Below, piece after piece: positions 1 through 8,170 of a stretch of DNA of 64,000 nt (position 1 is the stretch's first letter; each line of letters opens with the position of its first letter). Location of the stretch: NCBI RefSeq assembly GCF_001682865.1, contig NZ_MAQX01000001.1, forward strand, positions 1,738,431-1,802,430, read 5' to 3'. The translations under genes and the position numbers were made by a program. The notes beneath the pieces were generated by a model. That model did no database searches and was not told the DNA's origin. It saw only the letters and a program-made list of their open reading frames with translations. This stretch comes from Bacillus sp. FJAT-26390. GTDB lineage: Bacteria > Bacillota > Bacilli > Paenibacillales > Paenibacillaceae.

Positions 1-675
1 TGTAATTCCTGATTTAATTGCAAGCACCATATTTACAGTAATTGTAGGCATTAGATACGGGAATGTAATGTAACGAAAACGATTAAAGGTGCTTGCACCA
101 TCCATTCGTCCCGCTTCGTACAGTTCGGCAGGAACAGATTGCAATCCCGCAATAAAAATAAGGGTTGGCAAAGCGACAGCTTGCCAGATATTGACGATTG
201 CAACAGCAATCAATGCATATTTAGGATGAGCTATAGGACTCTGATACAGCGCGGCAATGTCTAAGGCCTCACCAAGGGGTGGAACAACTCTAAAAAATAG
301 CTGATCCCATATTAATGAAATGGTTACCGCACTAATCATAGCCGGCAAAAAATAAACAGACTTAGTGAATGTTTTAAATTTCCTAAGGGAGTTTAAGCTT
401 AAAGCTAAAATTAAAGATAGAATCATTACTCCTGCTACAAGCATAATCGCATACTTCCCAGTGACGATTAAGGATTGCTTAAAGTTAGGATTATTCCATA
501 GTTCTACATAGTTACTAAAACCAACATAATTATAGCTAGAACTAATCCCATTCCAATCTGTAAAGCTATATTGAATACCTATAATCACTGCATAAGTAAA
601 AAATAGTGTATACAGAATGACAGCAGGAAGAGTGAATAAGAAATAAGTTGAGCGTTCTAGTACTTTGCTTATCAT
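1..675 (-). CDS. Carbohydrate ABC transporter permease (UgpA/MalF type), 3' end cut by window
   Basis: Inner-membrane permease of a sugar ABC importer. 225 codons are open from the ATG at 675 to the window edge, so the C-terminus is missing. The first membrane segment lies at about residues 11-33. Near the end of the visible part is the EAA-type loop that docks the ATPase (YEAGRMDGAS followed by a conserved F and TFPYL). A GGAAGG ribosome binding site sits 7 bases before the start. It lies 85 bases downstream of the binding-protein gene, as expected for one import system. The substrate cannot be told from the sequence; no ATPase is seen here. Confidence 0.9.
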   Translation of the reverse strand, partial: MISKVLERSTYFLFTLPAVILYTLFFTYAVIIGIQYSFTDWNGISSSYNYVGFSNYVELWNNPNFKQSLIVTGKYAIMLVAGVMILSLILALSLNSLRKFKTFTKSVYFLPAMISAVTISLIWDQLFFRVVPPLGEALDIAALYQSPIAHPKYALIAVAIVNIWQAVALPTLIFIAGLQSVPAELYEAGRMDGASTFNRFRYITFPYLMPTITVNMVLAIKSGIT

Positions 676-711
676 GCTATACCTTCCTTATCTCGTAGTT
701 AAAAAGACTGA

Positions 712-740
712 ACGACAACTTGATATGCTCAAATTGTCGT
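712..740 (-). other. Intra-operon stem-loop between binding protein and permease
   Basis: Inverted repeat: 7-bp arm at 712-718 with 734-740, then a 4-bp inner arm across one C/A mismatch, and a 5-base loop. On the minus strand it follows the binding-protein stop and is followed by TCAGTCTTTTT. Such hairpins commonly protect abundant binding-protein mRNA or partly terminate before the permease. The U-run is offset, so partial termination or 3'-end protection is inferred, not shown. Confidence 0.45.
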
Positions 741-760
741 CCAGATCAATGCTATTGAAT

Positions 761-2026
761 TTACTTAACGGCGTTCAGCTTAATGGTCTCATCAATGTTC
801 TTCAGGTATTGCTCAGGCGTCTCGTTATTAATGAGATAGCCTTGAGTTGTACTATATAATTCCGTTACGATCGCACTTGGAATCTTCGAAGACATCCAAT
901 CATGAACATTACCGTTGTCGATAAAGTCTAGTAAAGGCTGCAAATATTGATCGCCATACGTTGTCCCGCTAATAATGGAAGGTTCGCCAGATAAATCAGA
1001 CCACTTCTGAGCAACCTCTGGTTTAGCAAGATATTTCAAGAACGTAAGTGCAGCTTCTTTTTCCTCAGGCTTTGCTTTCGCAGAGATTGACAGGGAGGCA
1101 TTAACACCCGATAGAGCTGTCGTTGTATCTGCCGTATCATTTGGAAGTGGGAACGCACCGAATTTCAAATTAGGATTAGCAAGCTTAATATTTCCACGAC
1201 CGTAAGAGCCAGAAATGATCATAGCAGCTTGCCCATTAGCAAATGCTTCCTGCATCATTTGAGCACTCACACCAAACGCATCCTTATTCGCATATTCTGT
1301 TAGCTCTTTAAGTTTTTTAGCAAATTCCAAGAATGCAGGATTTCCCTCAACTTGTCCTTCACCCTTAGCCACTTTAACCATTTCCTCAACACCACCAGGT
1401 GCAAATGCAATGTTGGTTGCCTGGAAGATATGACCTACATCCTTCAGTGGAAGATATAACGGTGTAATGCCTTTGCTTTCGAATACTTTGCATACTTCGA
1501 TAAACTCAGCATACGTTGTTGGAATTTTCACTCCATTTTGCTCAAATAGATCGATATTATAATATACAGCCATATAATTTCGAGCGTATGGTAGAGAGTA
1601 GTATCCACCGTCATCTGCTGCTGTCATGTCCAAATACTTTTTGTTAATGTCCTTGATAAAGGGTTGATCGCTTAAGTTTTCGATATATCCATTTTTCACT
1701 TTTTCCTTAAATTGAAGCTGTGTAGGGAAATCAGTGAATAATGGTGGAATATCGTTCGTTGCAAAACGAGACGTTAACACTTTAACCGGATCAGGTACTG
1801 TATTCATATCAATTAAAATGTTCGGGTATTCCTTTGTAAAATCAGCAATAATTTCGCGATAGGCGTTTTGAATCGCTTCCTCACCCTGCTGCTGGAAAAA
1901 CTCGATTTTAATACTATCGCTCTTACCTGAATTTCCGTTAGCTGGTGCATTTTCCTTACTGCATGCCGTCAGCATTATGGACACTAATAACATAGCTATG
2001 ACTGATAACTTCACACTTCTTTTCAT
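761..2026 (-). CDS. Extracellular carbohydrate-binding lipoprotein of ABC transporter
   Basis: 421-residue solute-binding protein. It has a basic N-terminus, a hydrophobic stretch and the lipobox LTAC with Cys22, so it should be a lipoprotein anchored on the outer face of the membrane. The mature part has the bilobal family-1 binding-protein pattern (N-terminal IEFFQQQGEEAIQNAY, later YNIDLFEQNGVKIPTTYAEF). GGGGAG precedes the ATG. It lies between the acyl-CoA dehydrogenase gene and the permease. The two-component pair upstream is of the kind that usually controls such importers. Substrate unknown. Confidence 0.92.
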   Translation of the reverse strand: MKRSVKLSVIAMLLVSIMLTACSKENAPANGNSGKSDSIKIEFFQQQGEEAIQNAYREIIADFTKEYPNILIDMNTVPDPVKVLTSRFATNDIPPLFTDFPTQLQFKEKVKNGYIENLSDQPFIKDINKKYLDMTAADDGGYYSLPYARNYMAVYYNIDLFEQNGVKIPTTYAEFIEVCKVFESKGITPLYLPLKDVGHIFQATNIAFAPGGVEEMVKVAKGEGQVEGNPAFLEFAKKLKELTEYANKDAFGVSAQMMQEAFANGQAAMIISGSYGRGNIKLANPNLKFGAFPLPNDTADTTTALSGVNASLSISAKAKPEEKEAALTFLKYLAKPEVAQKWSDLSGEPSIISGTTYGDQYLQPLLDFIDNGNVHDWMSSKIPSAIVTELYSTTQGYLINNETPEQYLKNIDETIKLNAVK

Positions 2027-2073
2027 CTCTTTCTCCCCTAACTACTTCTTTTTTATGGACTCCATATAGAGCT

Positions 2074-3252
2074 TTACTTTCCTAATGCACGATTGGCTAA
2101 ATTCGTAATGACAACATCGTCCATTGGCGGATTATGAAGCCCTGCACGAACATCACGATACATACGCTCAAGCGGATAATCTTTGGAGAGGCTAAAGCCC
2201 CCTACAATTCTCATCGCGCGATCAACAACACGTAGTGCTGCATTGGTAACAAGATGCTTTGCAACACCTAGCTCAATCTTCAAATTTTCACGATTATCCT
2301 TTTCCTTATCCCAACGATCTGCAGTATCATAAAGGAAGGTTCTTGCTGTAATTAAATCAAGTTCAATTTCTCCGATTAGAGACTTAATATTGGGCAGCTC
2401 AGCAATTGGTACTTGTAATGAATTAGGCTGGTGTTTAGCTGCAAATGAAACGGCTAGATCTCGAGCTCCATGTGCAATTCCAAGATAACATGCAGGAATA
2501 TGAAGCATATTACCGTCTGTTGGAATAGGCTTACGTAGCTGATCATTTGCTTTACCACGAATCAGATATCTGTCCGGTACAAATACCTCTTTCATTACAA
2601 CATCGTGACTGCCTGTAGAACGCATCCCCATCGTGTTCCATGTCTCAAGCACCTTCACGCCATCGCCAGCTTCCATAAGAAATGACCCTACAGTATCGCT
2701 ATCTGACATCGTAGCCGCAATAATAAACTTTTCGAGAATCGGACTTAACGTGCAGTAAGATTTTTGACCCGTTATCAACCAGCCGCCCTCCACTTTAACT
2801 GCTTTCGTTTCAGGCTTTCCGCCACGAGTCGGACTGCCCATTGCTCGCTCACTTACCAATTCATTCAACACTAGCCCATCATGTACAATCTCATAACATA
2901 ACTCACTAAACAGGTCATCTGGCATTGCACCTGATAGATGAAGCTGCTTCAATAAACCAATATGCCAACCGATTGCTAGTGCAGTGGAGCCGTCTCCTCT
3001 TGCCAGTCGCTCTTGAGATAGAACTAGTTCGTAAATCGACGCTTCCTCTCCTCCGTATTGCTTTGGGACGGTAAGAGCAGTGTATCTGCTCTGTCGTAAC
3101 TCATTAAAATTCTCAAAAGGAAATGTTCCTTCAAGATCATGCTTAGGAGCTCGACCTGCAAATATCTTTGCCAGCTGATCTGCTCTCGCCGCAATTTTCG
3201 CTTCCCGCTCATTTCGTATAAAACGATCTGAAGGATCAGAGTATGTCACCAT
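2074..3252 (-). CDS. Acyl-CoA dehydrogenase family flavoprotein
   Basis: 392-residue member of the acyl-CoA dehydrogenase/flavin monooxygenase-like fold. The N-terminal helical domain, middle beta domain (SYCTLSPILEKFIIAAT, TWNTMGMRSTGSHDV) and C-terminal helical domain (RAMRIVGGFSLSKDYPLERMYRDVRAG) are all present. The TMGMRSTGSHDV segment is the FAD-adjacent region. The start is the ATG at 3252 after AGAGAGG, not the in-frame TTG six bases upstream. It may be a true acyl-CoA dehydrogenase or a DszC/SfnB-like monooxygenase; the sequence alone does not decide. Its place beside a sugar importer is odd. Confidence 0.85.
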   Translation of the reverse strand: MVTYSDPSDRFIRNEREAKIAARADQLAKIFAGRAPKHDLEGTFPFENFNELRQSRYTALTVPKQYGGEEASIYELVLSQERLARGDGSTALAIGWHIGLLKQLHLSGAMPDDLFSELCYEIVHDGLVLNELVSERAMGSPTRGGKPETKAVKVEGGWLITGQKSYCTLSPILEKFIIAATMSDSDTVGSFLMEAGDGVKVLETWNTMGMRSTGSHDVVMKEVFVPDRYLIRGKANDQLRKPIPTDGNMLHIPACYLGIAHGARDLAVSFAAKHQPNSLQVPIAELPNIKSLIGEIELDLITARTFLYDTADRWDKEKDNRENLKIELGVAKHLVTNAALRVVDRAMRIVGGFSLSKDYPLERMYRDVRAGLHNPPMDDVVITNLANRALGK

Positions 3253-3328
3253 TAACAACTGCCTCTCTCATAAATCTTATTGGTTTACTTTGTTTTATGA
3301 TAGACGTATTTTGATGCAAATTAAATAT

Positions 3329-3358
3329 AAAAAAACCGAGTTTTTTATTGTAAAAAAC
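3329..3358 (-). terminator. AT-rich terminator after the response regulator
   Basis: An 8-bp A/T stem (3340-3347 with 3351-3358) with a 3-base loop. On the minus strand TCGG and seven U follow. It lies just past the response-regulator stop at 3363 and would separate the regulators from the metabolic genes. Confidence 0.5.
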
Positions 3359-3362
3359 CGTA

Positions 3363-4439
3363 CTAGTTGTCCTCCACAGGCTGTTTACGGCATTCATTAG
3401 GTGTAACGCTATAAAATTTCTTAAATACATTGGAAAAATACTGCGGATCTTGCTCAAATCCACATTGTTCAGCTACTTCATATATTTTCAACGTAGGATG
3501 TGAAAGCAATAGCTCCTTCGCCTTCTTCATGCGAACAGAGGTCAAGAACTGAGTATATTTCTCTCCTTCATGTTGCCTAAACAGCTTACCCAAATATTCG
3601 GAGTTAAGAAATAAATAATTTTGAGCTAGCCATTGCAAAGAAAGCTGTCTATTCTGAATGTGCCGGATGGTTAATTGTTTTATTTTTATAACCAGCATTG
3701 CCTTCTTATCAATCTTATAATAATGATAGCTCGTATACAGCCTCCCTAGTTCCTTCTGGAAAGCTTGTATATCTTGACTCTCTACAACTGTAGATGCTGT
3801 ACGAATGCCATATTCTGATTTCAACTGATCGCGAATATAGGACAGAACATCATTATTGTTTTCTTGAATGGCAGGTGATGATACCCCCTCACTCCATAAT
3901 TGCTCTATCCATAACCTCGATATCTTCATTAACCGGGCTTCATCAGCATCAACAATCGCCTGTAACAAATCACTAGGTATCGTTGAAGAAATTATCCTTT
4001 CACTTTCAACTGCAATTGAAACGTTGGGGTTTGTATTTTTCGCAAAATTATTGCGTATAGTATCTACCTCCCCTTTAGACCACAGCAAAGCTTCAGTAAT
4101 CTCCTGCTCATTACTTGGCTTTAATAAATACCGTCGCACACCAAAACGCATCGCCTGAGTAGCTAACTCAAACTCTCCAAATCCTGATAATACAATAAAT
4201 ATAATGTGCGAAGATTTTTTTAAACCCTGCTCAATTAATTGAAGTCCATCAACGATTGGCATTTTAATATCTGTAATGACAACATCAGGCTGTAGCTCTT
4301 GAATCCTCTCTAATGCCTGCTGTCCATTGACAGCTGTTCCTACTAACACCATACCAAGAGCTGACCAGTCAATAGATGCTGCAATACCTTCTCTCGACGT
4401 TCGTTCATCATCGACGATTAATACCCGATAGCTAGACAT
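3363..4439 (-). CDS. Response regulator, receiver plus AraC-type DNA-binding domain (YesN-like)
   Basis: 358-residue cytoplasmic transcription regulator. The receiver domain spans about residues 4-118, with acidic DDE at 10-12, phosphoacceptor Asp57 (VVITDIKMP) and the switch Lys in YLLKPSN. A divergent linker follows, then a C-terminal AraC HTH pair (about 260-355; SEYLGKLFRQHEGEKYTQFL and FSNVFKKFYSVTPNE). The ATG at 4439 is preferred because AAGGGG stands 9 bases upstream; it overlaps the kinase stop by 8 bases, so translation is coupled. Likely target: the ABC-uptake genes that follow. Confidence 0.93.
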   Translation of the reverse strand: MSSYRVLIVDDERTSREGIAASIDWSALGMVLVGTAVNGQQALERIQELQPDVVITDIKMPIVDGLQLIEQGLKKSSHIIFIVLSGFGEFELATQAMRFGVRRYLLKPSNEQEITEALLWSKGEVDTIRNNFAKNTNPNVSIAVESERIISSTIPSDLLQAIVDADEARLMKISRLWIEQLWSEGVSSPAIQENNNDVLSYIRDQLKSEYGIRTASTVVESQDIQAFQKELGRLYTSYHYYKIDKKAMLVIKIKQLTIRHIQNRQLSLQWLAQNYLFLNSEYLGKLFRQHEGEKYTQFLTSVRMKKAKELLLSHPTLKIYEVAEQCGFEQDPQYFSNVFKKFYSVTPNECRKQPVEDN

Positions 4440-6153
4440 GACCATCTGCCCCTTCCAATAAAACAGGAATTCGAATCCGAATAATTGTTCCTTGATCAAT
4501 ACCTTTCAATATCCCAATACCATATGGCTCTCCATACAGTAATCGCAAACGTTCATGAATGCTTCTTAGTCCAATTCCATCCCCTGTTTCCTGCTCTAAA
4601 TAATGCGTGTCCATTCCTGGGCCTTGATCCGCAATCCAAATATCTAATTGCTCACCAAAACGTTCCCCACTAATCGTAATATTACATTCTCCTGTCAATT
4701 CATCGATTCCGTACTTAATAGCATTTTCAACAATAGGCTGCAGGATCATTGCAGGAATATAACATCTATTTAATTCATCCGGAATATCGATTTCACATTG
4801 CAGCCGTTCTTCAAAACGATATTTCTGAATGAGTAAATAGTTATTCACATGCTGAATTTCTTCCTGTAACATGACCATTTCCTTTTTACTTGTCGTACTT
4901 CGCAACATATCGCCCAAGGCTTTAACCATACTAGAGATACGCTCTTGTCCATGTCTGCGTGCTAGCCAGTTAATCGAATCCAGCGTATTGTAGAGAAAAT
5001 GAGGATTTAGCTTCGCCTTCAGCGCCTCATACTGAGACTCCTTTATATGAATTTGTTTGATATAGTTATCCTTAATTAAACGGTCTAATGAAACGGTCAT
5101 TTTGTCAAAGCTGTTCGTTAACCAACCGATTTCATCCATATTTTTTACAGGCTCATCTTGATAGGTAGCAAAATCTCCTTTCTCTACCTTGCTCATCCGA
5201 AAAGCCAGCATCTCCAATGGACGTGTAATGCTTCTTGCAAAAATAAAGCCTATCCACACAAGTGAGACAAGAATGAGACTGTATAAAAGCAGCAGGATTT
5301 TTTTCATCAGAATGGCTTTCTGAAATAACGATTCATAAGGTACAAGATTCACTAATGTCCAACCTGTAAAGCTTATTGTAGATAAGGTACTTAAATATTT
5401 GTGATCATTTAACGTGATCATCTCATAGCGTTCGCCTGATCGTTCATTCTGTATTAGAGAGTTCGGCATAATTGTATCTTTCCATTGCTCATCATTCCAA
5501 TAGATGGGGGTATGATCCTCATAGATGAGTAATATATTATTGGAAGTTGACTGACCGGAGCTAATGGAATCAATCAAATCATCTGCATTCACTCGAACAA
5601 TTAACGTCCCTAACTTTGGAAAATCCATACTCTTTACTGCCCTTATTTCCCTTAAGGAAGTAAAAATCTTGGAATCTCTTTCCCCACCCTTCCACAGACT
5701 CTTCCCTTCCGCCTCAGCGGCCATTGCGATAAATTGCTTACTATAGGCTGGTGCAGTTTCATCCTTGGTGGTGCCTAGCCAGTATTCATTACCCCAATAA
5801 TCAATAATCGCCATAGAGCGAATCGGATAATTAAAGAAACGATACGACAGCAGCTTATCTTCCAATGCTCGAATTGTAAAATAGGTTTCGCGACTATTCT
5901 TGTTCTGCTTTATCTTCTCCAGTCCTTGTTGAATGTCAGCGTCACTTGCTATCGATTGCGTCATTCGATCAATAGCTGCTAGCATATCCTCGATTCGCTC
6001 TGAATACAAATATAGCTTCTCACTTGTTTGTTCATATACAAGCTGTTCATATAACTTATGCATATTTTGTACGTACAAAAGACTAATGCCACTCGTCAAT
6101 AGAACACCGATCAATACAAACAATACCAGCTTATGTCTTATTCTTTTTTTCAT
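4432..6153 (-). CDS. Sensor histidine kinase (YesM-like)
   Basis: 573-residue membrane kinase. Transmembrane segments lie near residues 6-27 and 275-297 and enclose an extracellular sensor domain. A HAMP linker (ARSITRPLEMLAFRM) and the His_kinase family dimer motif HFLYNTLDSINW with phosphoacceptor His near residue 385 follow. The ATPase domain has the N box (ENAIKYGI), DQGPGM and GIGLRSIHERL. The ATG at 6153 follows GGGGAG with 8-base spacing; longer in-frame extensions lack a site. It forms one operon with the regulator at 3363-4439. Signal unknown, probably a saccharide state outside the cell. Confidence 0.93.
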   Translation of the reverse strand: MKKRIRHKLVLFVLIGVLLTSGISLLYVQNMHKLYEQLVYEQTSEKLYLYSERIEDMLAAIDRMTQSIASDADIQQGLEKIKQNKNSRETYFTIRALEDKLLSYRFFNYPIRSMAIIDYWGNEYWLGTTKDETAPAYSKQFIAMAAEAEGKSLWKGGERDSKIFTSLREIRAVKSMDFPKLGTLIVRVNADDLIDSISSGQSTSNNILLIYEDHTPIYWNDEQWKDTIMPNSLIQNERSGERYEMITLNDHKYLSTLSTISFTGWTLVNLVPYESLFQKAILMKKILLLLYSLILVSLVWIGFIFARSITRPLEMLAFRMSKVEKGDFATYQDEPVKNMDEIGWLTNSFDKMTVSLDRLIKDNYIKQIHIKESQYEALKAKLNPHFLYNTLDSINWLARRHGQERISSMVKALGDMLRSTTSKKEMVMLQEEIQHVNNYLLIQKYRFEERLQCEIDIPDELNRCYIPAMILQPIVENAIKYGIDELTGECNITISGERFGEQLDIWIADQGPGMDTHYLEQETGDGIGLRSIHERLRLLYGEPYGIGILKGIDQGTIIRIRIPVLLEGADGHV

Positions 6154-6189
6154 TCTTAATTCTCCCCGTACACCGTATACCACTTCCAT

Positions 6190-6885
6190 CGTATTAAAAT
6201 AATCTAATAAAGAAGTACTAATGTAGATGAATAGATCAACGCTCTAATAAAAAATACTCTATATTTCCTAGTAAAACAATAAGGAAATAAGAATATAGTT
6301 TGTTGGGGATATGAAATTACAAAACGAATCAAGATATAAAAATCAGATAGATATAAAATTGAAAGCAATTAAGGATATTAGGAATATTAAAAAATCGAGG
6401 ATTTAAGAGAGTTGATTGAGGGGGGAATTGATATACGAATGATAGATATACTCAAATATTATAAGTAAGTTAAATTTACTGAATTTTTTTAATAAAAATG
6501 GCTCCATCTTTATACCAGTGCTCAACTATGTATAAACAACAGTGGAGTTTTGAAGGAATGTTGACAAGCGAAGCGACTACCTTGTTAAAGGATAATTTCT
6601 TCCCTCATTTGTATCCATTCAGGAAATTTAGTTTGTGAGTATGCTTATAATTTAGATGAAAGCTATTGCTATATGTCATAAATATCCGATTTAATTGCCT
6701 AGAGATGCTCTTTAACTGCAATGGGAACATCCTTCAAAACGTAACGTTACTTTCCTATCTTGAAATCGGACTAGAACAAATGGACAAAATAATTCCGAAT
6801 AGCGTTACAAAGATACATTTAAATAGGGAGAAATAGGAACGTTAACTTTACTAAGCCTAAGTATAGAGATAATGAGGTTTCGTTT
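6190..6885. other. AT-rich intergenic region with no supported gene
   Basis: About 700 bases, strongly A/T-rich, between the histidine kinase and the small-RNA candidate. No frame has a ribosome binding site plus a recognisable protein. The only open frame of note (6498-6638, plus, 46 residues) has no Shine-Dalgarno sequence. A perfect 10-base palindrome GTAACGTTAC lies near 6740. The promoter of the kinase operon must be near 6190-6300, but no convincing hexamer pair is visible. Confidence 0.6.
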
Positions 6886-6889
6886 TTCT

Positions 6890-6915
6890 AAAAAAAAACC
6901 ACCCCGAAGGGTGGT
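6890..6915 (-). terminator. Intrinsic terminator of the small-RNA candidate
   Basis: 7-bp perfect stem (6898-6904 with 6909-6915) closed by a UUCG tetraloop on the minus strand and followed by eight U. Classic rho-independent form. Confidence 0.88.
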
Positions 6916-6972
6916 CCGCACTCATGATGAGTACTATAGGATTTGGATAGGAGTGGAGAGAAACCATACTGT
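6890..6972 (-). ncRNA. Candidate small RNA with C-rich 5' half and terminator hairpin
   Basis: An independent transcript is implied by a consensus promoter (6979-7007) and an intrinsic terminator (6890-6915), giving about 83 nucleotides. The first half is unpaired and C-rich, including CUCUCCACUCCUAUCC, which is complementary to Shine-Dalgarno-like GGAGUGGAGAG stretches. A small hairpin follows (ACUCA/UGAGU), then the terminator. No ribosome binding site precedes the only AUG. The transcript starts after the tyrA terminator. The RNA itself is inferred; no known family is recognised. Confidence 0.6.
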
Positions 6973-6978
6973 ACCTTT

Positions 6979-7007
6979 ATTATATGTATACGCTTCCACT
7001 TTGTCAA
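6979..7007 (-). promoter_or_regulatory. Consensus sigma-A promoter with CRE-like operator in its spacer
   Basis: On the minus strand TTGACA (7002-7007) and TATAAT (6979-6984) are both perfect, with a 17-base spacer. The spacer contains TGTATACGCTTCCA (6985-6998, read on plus), 12 of 14 matches to the catabolite-responsive element consensus TGWAANCGNTNWCA. Nothing but the short transcript at 6890-6972 lies downstream before the terminator. Confidence 0.85.
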
Positions 7008-7051
7008 TAAGCGCTTTCATTTTTGTTTTAATTAATTTGTAAGCGCTTAGA
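7006..7051. promoter_or_regulatory. Two further CRE-like operators (CcpA or LacI-family sites)
   Basis: TGAAAGCGCTTATT at 7006-7019 (minus, overlaps the -35) matches the CRE consensus at 12 of 14 positions. TCTAAGCGCTTACA at 7038-7051 (minus) matches at 13 of 14. Both share the AAGCGCTT core. The centres of the three sites are 21 and 32 bases apart, close to two and three helical turns, so they lie on one DNA face. CcpA binding is inferred from the consensus. Confidence 0.6.
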
Positions 7052-7057
7052 TGTTAC

Positions 7058-7089
7058 AAAAGACGAACACCTGGTTAAAGGTGCACGTC
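7058..7089 (-). terminator. Terminator overlapping the tyrA stop codon
   Basis: Stem of CACCT/AGGTG (7068-7072 with 7079-7083) extended past a 2x2 internal loop by GACG/CGTC (7062-7065 with 7086-7089), then UUUU on the minus strand. The loop contains the tyrA stop codon. The U-run is short, so efficiency may be moderate. Confidence 0.5.
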
Positions 7090-8166
7090 ATAGCCTTTTG
7101 CAGAAAGCACGGCAACCGCCTGGTCCAAATACTCCTGGCTTCGGAACGAAAGTCTTAACACGCCCGGCACGTCTTCCCTGCTCTCGATAATGTGGATGTT
7201 GCTCAGGTTGATTAGGCTATTCCCTAGCTCGCTTGTTATTTTACCGATGATACCGGGATGATCCGGAATATCGACATAACAATCAAAGGCGGATTGGATC
7301 ATGCCTTTGCGGCGCTCAGGCATTTTGCTGCGGAATTCCCCTGCTGTTTCGAATGCGTTTGCTATCGCATCTCCATCGAGATTCTCCAGCATCGCAACAA
7401 ATTTATCCGTTTCCTTGCTCCAATCGCGCAGCAGCTCAAGCACAACCTTGCGATTATTAATTAATATATCACGCCATATGATCGGATCGCCGGAAGCAAT
7501 ACGCGTAATGTCACGGAAGCCTCCTGCGGCAAGCGATTCATACAGCCCATTCTCTTCATTATAGCCACGAATCTGGTTCACCAGCGAAACAGCGATGATA
7601 TGCGGCAAATGACTGATTGCTCCTGCAATCTCGTCATGCTCCTTCGCGTCTACTTTGACGATATTCGCTTTCGTATGGCTAAGAAGCTCTACGAGACGGC
7701 CAACCGCTTCCTCAGATGTATGTTCATCCGGAGTCAAGACGTAGAAGGCATTCTCGTAGAGATGCGAGGACGCGGCTTCAACTCCTGTACGCTCGGAACC
7801 CGCCATCGGATGTCCGCCAATAAACGTTGCCGGGCCAAAATCAAGCGATTTCGCGCAAGCCATAACCGAAGCCTTTGTGCTCCCCGCATCCGTAACAATA
7901 CAACCTGGCTTTAAGTTGAAATTGCTCAGCTTCACCATATATTCTTCAATATTCCCAACCGGTACGCATACAAAAATAAAGTCGGCTTGCTCCGCGGCCT
8001 CCTGCATGGATGTAGTCGCATAGTCCACGACGCCGCGCTGCACATACTTCTCGACTTGAGATTGCCGATTTGAATGACCGATCACGGTAATATCCGGTTT
8101 TCCCTTAAAGCAAAGGGCGATCGAACCACCGATCAGCCCTACCCCAAAAATAGCAACAGTAGTCAT
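7075..8166 (-). CDS. tyrA: Prephenate dehydrogenase with ACT domain
   Basis: 363 residues. It oxidatively decarboxylates prephenate to 4-hydroxyphenylpyruvate for tyrosine synthesis. The NAD-binding motif GVGLIGGSIA is at the N-terminus. The catalytic region has GGHPMAGSERTGVE and ISHLPHIIAVSL. A C-terminal ACT domain (VDIPDHPGIIGKITSELG) probably gives tyrosine feedback. The ATG at 8166, after AAGGAT and four bases past the hisC stop, is chosen over an upstream in-frame start inside hisC. Last gene of the aromatic block. Confidence 0.95.
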   Translation of the reverse strand: MTTVAIFGVGLIGGSIALCFKGKPDITVIGHSNRQSQVEKYVQRGVVDYATTSMQEAAEQADFIFVCVPVGNIEEYMVKLSNFNLKPGCIVTDAGSTKASVMACAKSLDFGPATFIGGHPMAGSERTGVEAASSHLYENAFYVLTPDEHTSEEAVGRLVELLSHTKANIVKVDAKEHDEIAGAISHLPHIIAVSLVNQIRGYNEENGLYESLAAGGFRDITRIASGDPIIWRDILINNRKVVLELLRDWSKETDKFVAMLENLDGDAIANAFETAGEFRSKMPERRKGMIQSAFDCYVDIPDHPGIIGKITSELGNSLINLSNIHIIESREDVPGVLRLSFRSQEYLDQAVAVLSAKGYDVHL

Positions 8167-8170
8167 AACG

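Noticed and set aside
6498..6638. 46-codon plus-strand frame in the AT-rich gap
   Set aside because: No Shine-Dalgarno sequence and no recognisable protein pattern; most likely chance.
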